From: an uncultured Flavobacterium sp.
Lineage (GTDB): Bacteria; Bacteroidota; Bacteroidia; Flavobacteriales; Flavobacteriaceae
Direction: 5' to 3'
Assembly: GCA_946479395.1 (NCBI GenBank)
Contig: CAMLFV010000116.1
Coordinates: 1 to 8,587, forward strand
Length of the DNA stretch: 8,587 nt
Shown here: piece by piece, positions 1 to 6,669 of the stretch
How positions within the stretch are numbered: the first letter of the stretch is position 1
Layout: each line of letters opens with the position of its first letter
Notes under the pieces: model-generated
Database searches by the model: none
What the model was told of the DNA's origin: nothing
Seen by the model: the letters and a program-made list of their open reading frames with translations, nothing else
Made by a program: the position numbers and the translations under genes

Positions 1-326
1 ATGGTATACAGATTGGAAAAGGTACTATTTGGGCTTTTGGTTGTAAAATATTGAGTGCTAACCACAGTTTAGAAAGAGGAAAACTTGCGGGACATGATAT
101 TCACAATATTCCTGTTGTAATAGGTCAGTATGTGTGGTTAGGCGCAAATGTAATTATATTATCAAAAGTCAAAATTGGAAATTATGTTGTAGTTGGAGCA
201 GGATCTGTTGTAACGAGAGATATACCTGATTATGCTATAGCAGTAGGTAATCCTGCGAAAATTGTTGGATATAGATGTAAAGATTGTTTATTAAAAGAGG
301 ATATAAATCATAACTGTAGAGTTTAA
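1..326 (+). CDS. Hexapeptide-repeat (left-handed beta-helix) acetyltransferase, 3' part only
   Basis: This is the C-terminal 107 residues of an acetyltransferase whose start lies left of the window; the frame is open from base 3, so a start at the TTG at 51 would be an artefact. Seen: repeated hexapeptide turns (GIQIGKGTIWAFG, then VVIGQYVWLGANVIILSKVKIG), a conserved His in NHSLER that fits the catalytic base position of the family, and the characteristic ending VGAGSVVTRDIPDYAIAVGNPAKIVG. Enzymes of this family (WcaF/WcaB, NodL and serine acetyltransferase types) are cytoplasmic trimers that move acetyl from acetyl-CoA to a sugar or amino-acid hydroxyl. Here, with its stop codon overlapping the start of a glycosyltransferase by one base (TAATG), it most likely O-acetylates a sugar of the polysaccharide repeat unit. 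The C-terminal tail carries a CxxC (CKDC) that may be structural. The family is secure; the acceptor is unknown. Confidence 0.88.
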   Translation, partial: GIQIGKGTIWAFGCKILSANHSLERGKLAGHDIHNIPVVIGQYVWLGANVIILSKVKIGNYVVVGAGSVVTRDIPDYAIAVGNPAKIVGYRCKDCLLKEDINHNCRV

Positions 327-1552
327 TGAAGATAGTATATTTAACATGGGGTGAAACTCCTCGGTCTTATGGAGTTTTTGGTTCGCAAGTGATAGGACAA
401 TTTGTTGAAACCCAAAAAGCACTACAAGGTGCTGAGTTTTATTTTATTTCTGGTTTGCCAATTATCCACAGTGGATTAGTTAGGGAGAAGTGGAATTATA
501 AAAAAGAGATTAGTAGAATTAAAGAGTTTTTAGGAAACATTCCTTTTGTTATGCTTCCTATTTTTGCTCCACAGAATTTCGTCAATTCATCAAAAATAAC
601 TTTTAAATTGATGCATTTAATTTCTAATAAGTTACTTAAAAAAAAGCTTTTTAAAATTAAACCAAACGTCGTACATTGTCGTTCTTATCACGCGGCTTAT
701 GCGGCATTAAAAGTTAGAGAACAATATAATTTAAACTACAAAATAGTTTTTGATGGTAGAGGACTTTATCCAGAAGAAATTGCCCTTAAAAAGAATTATA
801 CCAAAGAAAATGAGAGTTTTATTTTCTTAAAAGAAATCGAAAAAGAATTATTAGCGAAGTGTGATGTGAGCGTTGCTGTATCTGATACGATGAAACAACA
901 CTATAATAATTTAGAAGCTAAACGTACCGAATGTGTTTATTTAAGTTCTTCAACAAAAAAATTGCGTAATGATAAAATTGAAAATTCTAAGATAATAAAT
1001 TTTGGCTATGTTGGTGCTTTATCAGATGATACTTGGCATAAACCAAAGGAATTGTTAGATTTATATGCTCATTTAAGAATTGAGAACAATACAAAATTAA
1101 CGATAGTTACAACATCAAATCATGAGCTAATTAGGAATTATTTTTCTGTTTTCCCAAATGAAGAGATTTATATAACCTCAACCAAAACAACCGAAGAACT
1201 TAAAGAAGTACTAAAAACTTTTGATTTTGGTTTGATGTCTTATTTTGTACCTCAAAATGGGCTTGAAAAAACATTAGCATGTATGGTACTTGCTGTGAAA
1301 ACAGTAGAGTATATTGCTGCTGGTTTACCGGTTATTGTAAATAAATACTGTGGCGGTGCGGCAGCAATTATTGAAAAATATAATTTAGGTATATCATACG
1401 ATCCTCAAACATTTAAAGAAGTTAATTACGAGGCTATATATAAATTTGTTAATGATTCTAAACAAAATGAGAGAAGTAACTTAGCAGAGAAGTTATTTGA
1501 TTATAATGTAAATGCAAAGAAATACAGTGAAATTTATAAAAGTTTAATGTAA
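326..1552 (+). CDS. GT4-type glycosyltransferase of surface polysaccharide assembly
   Basis: A 408-residue predicted cytoplasmic or membrane-associated glycosyltransferase that probably adds one sugar to the lipid-linked repeat unit. Seen: the N-terminal strand MKIVYLTWGE with a Gly-containing loop (YGVFGSQ, 15-21), a KPNVVHCRSYHAAYAA segment (112-126) closing the N-terminal Rossmann-like domain, VFDGRGLYPEE (141-151), a second-domain opening strand FGYVGALSDD (226-235), and the donor-site region EYIAAGLPVIVN (328-339) typical of GT-B enzymes in family GT4. The E of the usual EX7E motif is not obvious, so assignment rests on overall layout and the AAGLPVI segment. Length is normal for GT4. 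The gene starts inside the previous stop codon and its own stop overlaps the next start (TAATG both times), which suggests translational coupling. Strongly AT-rich. The transferred sugar and the linkage cannot be read from the sequence. Confidence 0.82.
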   Translation: MKIVYLTWGETPRSYGVFGSQVIGQFVETQKALQGAEFYFISGLPIIHSGLVREKWNYKKEISRIKEFLGNIPFVMLPIFAPQNFVNSSKITFKLMHLISNKLLKKKLFKIKPNVVHCRSYHAAYAALKVREQYNLNYKIVFDGRGLYPEEIALKKNYTKENESFIFLKEIEKELLAKCDVSVAVSDTMKQHYNNLEAKRTECVYLSSSTKKLRNDKIENSKIINFGYVGALSDDTWHKPKELLDLYAHLRIENNTKLTIVTTSNHELIRNYFSVFPNEEIYITSTKTTEELKEVLKTFDFGLMSYFVPQNGLEKTLACMVLAVKTVEYIAAGLPVIVNKYCGGAAAIIEKYNLGISYDPQTFKEVNYEAIYKFVNDSKQNERSNLAEKLFDYNVNAKKYSEIYKSLM

Positions 1553-2700
1553 TGTATATTTCAAAATTTGGATTAAAATGTGTTTTGTTATTTATTTTTT
1601 TTAGTTTTTTGGGAAGAATGTTCTTTCCGTTTGGAGATGAACCTGATTTTATAGTTAGAGCGCCACAATTAATAAATGGAGAGTATAACATATTTACACC
1701 GTATTATTATATTCAAGACATATTACAAATTATAAATTTTAATTGTAATTGCCAACCAGTCGCAGGTGTAGATTCTCTTTGGGCATATATACCAACAAAC
1801 TATTGTTTGGAAGATTCTAATCAAATTTTGTTACGTTTAATTATTACAATTTTTATTGTTTTTCCATTATTAATTGTTGTAGTATTTAGATTAAAGAAAT
1901 TAAATACCTTCTTTTTATTTAATAAGAATATTACTTTTAATCAAAGAAATAAGAGGTTGGATGCCATTGCGCTATCTCTTATTTTTAGTGGAACAATTTA
2001 CTATTTAGGTTTGTTATCTGTAGAGCAATTTATTTTGTCTATAGGTTTTTTAATCTTTCTATTTAGAAATAATTTTTACACTACCATTTTATTGATATTA
2101 TTAGCTTTTTCATTGGATAAAGGGAATTCTGTAATTATAATTTTTTATCTACTTTTAGAATTTTTATTCATAAAAATGCATACCAAAAATAGTATAAAAA
2201 AAATATTAATAGTAGTTTTTGCGTTATTATCAGTTGCTTTATTATTAGGTAGTTCAAGTTTAATTTATTTTCAAAATATTTCTGTGTTAGAAGATAAAGC
2301 AACAGCAATGTATGAAGCGGAATTAAGTAATGATTTTAGGAATAAATATCCGATTTATTTGAGACCCTTAATTACACTAATGACAGCTTTTTTTATGACC
2401 CCGAGTGGAGTTAAAGTTATAATTGTACAATTACTTTATTTAGTGGGTTTCGGATTTATCTTTCTTAATTTGGCTAAAATAAAGGAAAGCAGATTTTTAC
2501 CGTCTTTTATAGCAGCTCTTACAACTATAGTTTTTTTTGTATTCCTATTTCCCAATTATGCAAATGTAAAATACTATATATTTCTTACACCTTCAATTTT
2601 GATTTTATTTATGGAAGTTTTTGATAAAAATAAAATAGCTAATTTCTTCGTAATTTTGAACATATTATTGTTTGGGCACTTAGTTTTATATCGTTTTTAA
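1552..2700 (+). CDS. Polytopic membrane protein, probable O-antigen/capsule polymerase (Wzy-like)
   Basis: A 382-residue inner-membrane protein with about 10 to 11 hydrophobic segments (approximately 7-24, 92-113, 135-155, 157-172, two within 174-206, 215-240, 268-284, 286-307, 316-335, 340-357 and 362-380). Two long hydrophilic stretches stand out: 25-91, which carries FPFGDEPDF directly after the first membrane segment and three cysteines (C65, C67, C85), and 241-267. Wzy polymerases are recognised mainly by topology and position, not by motif. A single multi-spanning protein of this length among glycosyltransferase genes is the natural Wzy candidate, joining repeat units at the periplasmic face. 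The acidic GDEPD after segment 1 recalls the first-loop acidic motif of GT-C enzymes, so a GT-C glycosyltransferase is the main alternative. No flippase (Wzx) gene is in the window; it would lie upstream. It is among the most AT-rich genes here (bases 2101-2160 hold only 13 G/C). The start overlaps the preceding stop by one base. Confidence 0.68.
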   Translation: MYISKFGLKCVLLFIFFSFLGRMFFPFGDEPDFIVRAPQLINGEYNIFTPYYYIQDILQIINFNCNCQPVAGVDSLWAYIPTNYCLEDSNQILLRLIITIFIVFPLLIVVVFRLKKLNTFFLFNKNITFNQRNKRLDAIALSLIFSGTIYYLGLLSVEQFILSIGFLIFLFRNNFYTTILLILLAFSLDKGNSVIIIFYLLLEFLFIKMHTKNSIKKILIVVFALLSVALLLGSSSLIYFQNISVLEDKATAMYEAELSNDFRNKYPIYLRPLITLMTAFFMTPSGVKVIIVQLLYLVGFGFIFLNLAKIKESRFLPSFIAALTTIVFFVFLFPNYANVKYYIFLTPSILILFMEVFDKNKIANFFVILNILLFGHLVLYRF

Positions 2701-2752
2701 TTTATGATGAAGTAGTAATTTTTTTATAATAATTTTAAATGGTTTAATCAAA

Positions 2753-3559
2753 ATGACTGGCAGTATTGTTCTTTATAAAAGTAATTCTAAGGAATTATTA
2801 AGGGCTATTAATAGCTTTCTATCTTCTGAATTAGTTAAAAAATTATATTTAATAGATAATTCACCAACAGATGAACTTAAAAATATTTGTGATGATATTC
2901 GTATAGAATATATCCACAATCCGTCAAACCCTGGCTTTGGTGCGGCTCATAATATTGCTATACAAAAGTCAATTGATGAAGGTGCAAAATACCACTTTAT
3001 AGTTAATCCTGATATATTTTTTTCAGAAGATGTTATTTCACCAATGATAAAATTTATGGAAGAAAATAGTGATATAGGGATGATGATGCCTCAAATTTTG
3101 AATGAAGACGGCAGTATTCAAAATTTACCTAAATTATTACCTTCACCATTTAGTATAGTACTTAGGAAATTGAAAAAACCGGCTTTTTTTTATAATTCTT
3201 TTATTAATAAATATGAGTTGCGAAATGTATGTAATAATTTGATATATCAAGCACCAATATTATCAGGTTGTTTTACATTACTTAATTTAGATGCAATAAA
3301 AGAGGTGGGTGCATATGATGATCGTTTTTTTATGTATTTTGAAGATTGGGACTTATCAAGGAGAGTAAATAAAATGTATAAAACAGTTTATTTTCCAAAA
3401 GTATCTGTCTATCATGGTTATGAGTCTGGAGCAAACAAAAGTAAAAGATTATTTAAAATTTTCTTACAATCGTCAATTCACTATTTTAATAAATGGGGAT
3501 GGTTTTTCGATTCAGAAAGAAAGAAAATTAACGAGAAAACACTAGCTCAATTCAAATGA
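2753..3559 (+). CDS. GT2-family glycosyltransferase (rhamnosyltransferase-like)
   Basis: A 268-residue GT-A fold glycosyltransferase. Seen: the first nucleotide-binding strand at the very N-terminus (TGSIVLYKSNSKELLRAINS, 2-21), the LYLIDNSPTD strand (31-40) with the conserved Asp, HNPSNPGFGAAHN (55-67), the metal-binding NPD (85-87, equivalent to the DxD motif), and the acceptor-side FEDWDLSRR (196-204) containing the presumed catalytic acidic pair. YHGYESG (220-226) is the C-terminal His-containing loop seen in WbbL-type rhamnosyltransferases. Length matches the short members of the family. ATG at 2753 is chosen because the first beta strand begins immediately after it; the frame is open upstream only to a stop at 2708, with no other ATG. 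A 52-bp AT-rich gap separates it from the membrane protein, and its stop overlaps the next gene's start by 4 bp (ATGA). It likely adds one sugar to the undecaprenyl-linked repeat; the donor sugar is unknown. Confidence 0.88.
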   Translation: MTGSIVLYKSNSKELLRAINSFLSSELVKKLYLIDNSPTDELKNICDDIRIEYIHNPSNPGFGAAHNIAIQKSIDEGAKYHFIVNPDIFFSEDVISPMIKFMEENSDIGMMMPQILNEDGSIQNLPKLLPSPFSIVLRKLKKPAFFYNSFINKYELRNVCNNLIYQAPILSGCFTLLNLDAIKEVGAYDDRFFMYFEDWDLSRRVNKMYKTVYFPKVSVYHGYESGANKSKRLFKIFLQSSIHYFNKWGWFFDSERKKINEKTLAQFK

Positions 3560-4458
3560 AAACAATCATAACAGGTTCATCAGGTTTCGTAGGAAAAAAC
3601 TTAACAGCGTATTTTAAGAGACAAGACATTGAAGTACAAGATTTGTCGTTGCGAGCAACCGATTGGAAAAACCATATAGATAAACATGCAACAGCCATCA
3701 TTCATTTGGCTGGCAAAGCACATGATACCGCAAATACCTCATCGGCTGATGAATATTTTAAAGTGAACCGCGATTTAACGATTGAACTGTTTCAGGAATT
3801 TTTAAAGTCCGATAGTAGAGATTTTTTCTTTTTCAGTTCGGTAAAGGCGGTTGCAGATACGGTTGATGGTGTTTTGGATGAAGACATTATGCCTAAAGCG
3901 GTTACACCTTACGGTCAGTCGAAACTGGAAGCTGAAACGTATCTATTAGACCAAAAACTGCCCGAAGGCAAGCGTTTGTTTATTATTCGTCCGTGTATGA
4001 TTCATGGGCCGGGAAATAAAGGAAATTTGAACTTGTTATACAAAGTGGTAAAAAAAGGCATTCCATGGCCGTTGGCAGCTTTTGAAAATCAACGTTCCTT
4101 TTTAAGTATTGATAATCTTTCGTTTCTAATTGTAGAAATGTTGCGAAATAAGGAGGTTGAATCAGGTATTTACAATTTTGCAGATGACGAAACGGTTTCA
4201 ACCAATCAGTTGATTACAACAATTAGTAAGGCGTCAGGAAATAAACTCAAGCTATGGAAAATACCTAATTCTCTAATAAAGGGTGTGGCAAAGATAGGGG
4301 ACAAATTGAAGTTACCTTTGAATTCTGAGCGTTTAAATAAATTAACGGAAAGTTATGTGGTTTCTAACAAAAAAATAAAAACAGCTTTAGGAATAAATAA
4401 ATTACCTTTGTCGGCTGAAGAAGGTTTGGTAAAAACCATTCAAAGTTTTAAAAAATAA
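3556..4458 (+). CDS. NAD-dependent sugar-nucleotide epimerase/4-ketoreductase (extended SDR)
   Basis: A 300-residue extended short-chain dehydrogenase/reductase acting on a nucleotide sugar in the cytoplasm. Seen: the Rossmann nucleotide-binding motif GSSGFVG (7-13) at the N-terminus, IIHLAGKAHD (48-57), conserved N71, the active-site Ser in FFSSVKA (93-98), and the catalytic Y119-x-x-x-K123 in TPYGQSKLEAE. IRPCMIHGPGNKGN (144-157) and RSFLSIDN (180-187) are usual for UDP-sugar-binding members. Length is slightly short of a typical GalE. Placed directly before an initiating phosphoglycosyltransferase, it probably supplies that enzyme's donor; comparable pairs known elsewhere are wbpV/wbpL of Pseudomonas and wreQ/wreU of Rhizobium, where the SDR is a 4-ketoreductase making UDP-FucNAc or UDP-QuiNAc. 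A GlcNAc/GalNAc-type 4-epimerase is the alternative. The 5' end overlaps the GT2 gene by 4 bp, yet base composition changes here (27 G/C in bases 3841-3900). Confidence 0.87.
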   Translation: MKTIITGSSGFVGKNLTAYFKRQDIEVQDLSLRATDWKNHIDKHATAIIHLAGKAHDTANTSSADEYFKVNRDLTIELFQEFLKSDSRDFFFFSSVKAVADTVDGVLDEDIMPKAVTPYGQSKLEAETYLLDQKLPEGKRLFIIRPCMIHGPGNKGNLNLLYKVVKKGIPWPLAAFENQRSFLSIDNLSFLIVEMLRNKEVESGIYNFADDETVSTNQLITTISKASGNKLKLWKIPNSLIKGVAKIGDKLKLPLNSERLNKLTESYVVSNKKIKTALGINKLPLSAEEGLVKTIQSFKK

Positions 4459-4460
4459 TT

Positions 4461-5012
4461 ATGATACGTTTATTCGATTTCTTGTTTTCATTCTTCGGAA
4501 TATTGTTTTTGTTACCAATAATGTTGGTATTATATATTATAGGTTTATTTGATACCGGTTCGCCTGTTTTTAAGCAAGAACGTGTGGGTAAAAACAAAAA
4601 GCCGTTTACCTTGTATAAATTTCGTACCATGAATGTTAAGGCACAATCGGTAGCTACGCACTTGGCAAATACGGCAGAAATCACAAAATTCGGCAGTTTT
4701 TTACGCAAGTCTAAATTAGATGAACTGCCGCAATTGTTTAATGTACTATTCGGTGATATGAGCCTGGTAGGCCCACGTCCGAATTTATTCAACCAAACCG
4801 AACTGATTCAAGAGCGTGATAGTCGTGGCGTTTACAATGTGGTTCCTGGTATCACGGGTTTGGCGCAAATCAATGAAATTGATATGTCAACACCTAAAGA
4901 ACTGGCTATTAAAGATGCCGAAATGATTAAAGGTTTAAACATTACCGATTACTTTAAATATATTTTTGCTACTGTTGGCGGCAAAGGGCAGGGTGATAGA
5001 GTGGTGAAGTAG
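4461..5012 (+). CDS. Initiating sugar phosphate transferase (monotopic phosphoglycosyltransferase, PglC/WecP-like)
   Basis: A 183-residue small monotopic phosphoglycosyltransferase of the bacterial sugar transferase family. It moves a sugar 1-phosphate from a UDP-sugar to undecaprenyl phosphate at the cytoplasmic face, the first step of repeat-unit synthesis. Seen: the N-terminal re-entrant membrane helix (about 3-29) with the helix-breaking Pro at 19, the QERVGKN loop (39-45), FTLYKFRTM (49-57), the catalytic Asp-Glu pair D87-E88 in SKLDELPQLFNVL, the family signature GDMSLVGPRP (98-107), and PGITGLAQIN (129-138). It lacks the extra N-terminal membrane domain of WbaP/WcaJ, so it is a minimal PglC-type enzyme, and the length is normal. 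The start lies 2 bp after the epimerase stop; it is the last gene of the operon and is followed by a REP-like cluster. Family and catalytic residues are clear; the specific sugar (an N-acetylated 6-deoxyhexose or HexNAc) is inferred only from the neighbouring SDR gene. Confidence 0.93.
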   Translation: MIRLFDFLFSFFGILFLLPIMLVLYIIGLFDTGSPVFKQERVGKNKKPFTLYKFRTMNVKAQSVATHLANTAEITKFGSFLRKSKLDELPQLFNVLFGDMSLVGPRPNLFNQTELIQERDSRGVYNVVPGITGLAQINEIDMSTPKELAIKDAEMIKGLNITDYFKYIFATVGGKGQGDRVVK

Positions 5013-5050
5013 TATATTATTTAGTAGTCATCTCCAGCCTTTAGCAACAT

Positions 5051-5307
5051 CGGCACTTCGAGAGCCTCAGTGTCCGACCTGTTGGTCTTGGTGCCTGAGA
5101 CTCTCATTATCGGTGATTTCGGTGGCTGAGGCACTCGTTCCCGGTGGCTGAGGCACTCGTTCCCGGTGGCTGAGGCTCTCGAAGCCACAAAAACGAAACG
5201 GTGCCTTAGGCTCTCATTCCCGGTGGTTTTGGTGGCTGAGGCACTCGAAGCAAACGAAACGGTGGCTGAGGCTCTCATTCCTGGTGGCTGAGGCACTCGA
5301 AGCCACC
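5051..5307. repeat. Cluster of nine REP-like imperfect palindromes between convergent genes
   Basis: Eight direct units begin at 5090, 5121, 5143, 5165, 5200, 5231, 5261 and 5283, and one inverted unit lies at 5051-5076. The core is GGTGGCTGAGGCACTCG or the variant with GGCTCTCG. Units at 5121, 5143 and 5165 repeat exactly every 22 bp with the tail TTCCC. The best complete unit (5283-5307) folds: GGTGGCT pairs with AGCCACC, and an inner GAG pairs with CTC around GCA, leaving an unpaired GA. The inverted copy keeps the fold with different bases (CGGCACT against AGTGTCCG with one bulged T). A second motif, AAACGAAAC, precedes the units at 5200 and 5261. The cluster is GC-rich (35 of 60 in 5101-5160) against AT-rich surroundings and lies between the phosphoglycosyltransferase and hydrolase stop codons, the usual place for REP elements. 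It may end transcription from both sides; that role is inference. Confidence 0.85.
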
Positions 5308-5346
5308 ATTGCAGAATATAGTCAAATTCTATTTCTTTCATATTTT

Positions 5347-6300
5347 TTATAACCTTTTGAATATCCAGTCGTAAATATCTGAAAATACTTCTTCTTTAAT
5401 TGTTTCATTTAGTATTTCGTGGCGCATTCCCGGATATAGTTTACTGTCTACCTTGGAAAAACCAGCTGCCTTCATTTGTGCTACTGTTTTCCGAACTCCT
5501 TTTCCAAAATCTCCAATAGGATCATCCTCTCCACTAAGAAAAAGAAAAGAAAATTCTTTTGATATATTTTTAGTCCAATCCCGTTTTGTTGCCTGCTTGT
5601 TTAACGAAATCAGCGTATAAAACCCATTATTGGTAAATGGTATACCATTAAGAGGGTCTGCAGAAAATGCTTGACGATTTACTTTGTTCACGCTTAGCCA
5701 GCTGGTAGAATCACCTCCTTCCTCATTTTGGAATCGTTTGTTATTCATTTTCGCAAACAAAGTATTGACAAATCGACTCCGTTTCTTTGGAGCAAGAAAA
5801 TTATTTATACACAAAAACACTTTTGCAAATCCTATTCCTGCGATTTTTCCACCAGTTCCCACAATAATGGCACCATCAAACTTATCCCATTTCTGTTGCA
5901 GCAAGCATCGAGCAATAAAAGACCCCATCGAATGTCCTAACAGAAAATGAGGAACATTAGGGTGCTGATTTTTCAAATAAATTGCCATTGCATGGGCATC
6001 CTCGATGACTTGTTGTTTAGATTCTTTTTCTTGGAAAAAACCTAAATTCTCACTTTTTTGAGCAGTTTTGCCATGTCCTAAATGATCATAAACCAGCACA
6101 GAAATCCCGTTTTCAGCCAAATAATTCGCAAAATCAAAATAACGTCCACTATGTTCCTGCATACCATGCAAGACTAGAACGGTAGCCTTTATAGCAATAT
6201 GTTCAGGTTGAAACAAATTATAGAACAATTCGTGTGACTTGCCTCCTCCAATTTTCGTTTGGCTAATGTATCCTGATGTTTGTTTTACTAAACTTCTCAT
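5347..6300 (-). CDS. Alpha/beta hydrolase, monoacylglycerol lipase / lysophospholipase-like
   Basis: A 317-residue serine hydrolase of the Hydrolase_4 (serine aminopeptidase S33-like) family. Seen: oxyanion-hole HG (45-46) in VLVLHGMQEHSGRY, the VLVYDHLGHGKT segment (68-79), the nucleophile elbow GHSMG with S124, the catalytic Asp D260 in SGEDDPIGD, and the catalytic His H294 in YPGMRHEILNE. The order and spacing match monoacylglycerol lipases and PldB-like lysophospholipases, which release fatty acids from monoacylglycerols or lysolipids. A lid region lies between about 150 and 240. No signal peptide is visible, so it is probably cytoplasmic. The ATG at 6300 is the only plausible start because a stop codon lies six codons upstream in frame. 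An AAGGAG sequence upstream is too far (22 nt) to act as a normal ribosome-binding site. It converges on the polysaccharide operon and has no evident functional link with it. The true substrate is unknown. Confidence 0.9.
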   Translation of the reverse strand: MRSLVKQTSGYISQTKIGGGKSHELFYNLFQPEHIAIKATVLVLHGMQEHSGRYFDFANYLAENGISVLVYDHLGHGKTAQKSENLGFFQEKESKQQVIEDAHAMAIYLKNQHPNVPHFLLGHSMGSFIARCLLQQKWDKFDGAIIVGTGGKIAGIGFAKVFLCINNFLAPKKRSRFVNTLFAKMNNKRFQNEEGGDSTSWLSVNKVNRQAFSADPLNGIPFTNNGFYTLISLNKQATKRDWTKNISKEFSFLFLSGEDDPIGDFGKGVRKTVAQMKAAGFSKVDSKLYPGMRHEILNETIKEEVFSDIYDWIFKRL

Positions 6301-6330
6301 ATGTTGTGCTTTAACAGATTATCTCCTTAA

Positions 6331-6338
6331 CAAAAGTA
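6331..6338 (-). promoter_or_regulatory. Possible Bacteroidota -7 promoter element for the hydrolase gene
   Basis: On the minus strand this reads TACTTTTG, a full match to the TAnnTTTG -7 consensus of the Bacteroidota primary sigma factor. It ends 30 nt before the hydrolase ATG, giving a plausible short leader. No clear TTG/TTTG -33 element is visible at the expected spacing, so the call is tentative. Confidence 0.35.
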
Positions 6339-6381
6339 AGATGAAAACGGTAAATCAGTAAGATCTATTTAAAAATTGTTT

Positions 6382-6669
6382 TTACTTGCTTAATCGAATC
6401 AGCTTTAATAAAGTTTCTCTGTGCTTAGCACTTTTAGCCCATTGCGGCAAACGCGAAGCAATACTGTCGTTTTGTACGGGAATTCCGTTTCTATTTCGGT
6501 CTTTACTACCAATACAATTTTCAATAACTTCTAGATGCATTGCGTTATATGCCCAAATATTACCCCAAGGAGTTTCTATAATGTACCATAACGGAAAGTT
6601 AAAATACGGATCGGTTTGCGAATCAAAAAACAAGATTCGGGCATATTTTGTAATTCCTCTACTATTTGA
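6382..6669 (-). pseudogene. C-terminal remnant of an unidentified protein, 5' end lost at an IS junction
   Basis: The minus-strand frame is open from 6669 to the TAA at 6382 (95 codons plus stop) but has no credible start; the first possible start is a TTG at 6633. The translation looks like the real end of a globular protein: [19 protein letters not shown], then [21 protein letters not shown], and a basic C-terminus SRLPQWAKSAKHRETLLKLIRLSK. It is in a different frame from the transposase fragment upstream and does not resemble a transposase C-terminus, so it is not simply a frameshifted continuation. The ending is reminiscent of bacterial hypothetical proteins with an N-terminal zinc ribbon (the ...WAYN...HLE...SRLPKW...AKNR pattern); this is recollection, not a search result. 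If right, the missing 5' part would encode the Cys-rich ribbon. Probably not expressed as a functional product. Confidence 0.5.

Noticed and set aside
51..53. TTG at 51 as the true start of the acetyltransferase
   Set aside because: The hexapeptide-repeat pattern already runs upstream of it in the same open frame to the window edge, so the gene begins outside the window.
1595..1602. Run of eight T near the start of the membrane protein gene, and another at 3184-3191 in the GT2 gene, as phase-variation switches
   Set aside because: Runs of this length are expected by chance in such AT-rich coding sequence, and both reading frames are intact.
4448..4792. Minus-strand open frame opposite the phosphoglycosyltransferase
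   Set aside because: Antisense shadow of a gene with clear catalytic motifs. The translation shows no family features and has no promoter.
5121..5186. 22-bp tandem repeats as a possible CRISPR array
   Set aside because: The repeats are contiguous with no unique spacers of regular length, the units are degenerate, and no cas gene is nearby.
5021..5341. Minus-strand open frame of 106 codons across the repeat cluster
   Set aside because: The translation is just the repeat units read through (recurring RVPQPP and ASAT motifs). The open frame follows from 22-bp and related spacings, and no protein family is visible.
6576..6653. Continuation of the transposase frame to 6576 as its genuine C-terminus
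   Set aside because: After VEE the residues no longer resemble an IS3 transposase end, and the same bases encode a more protein-like sequence in another frame.
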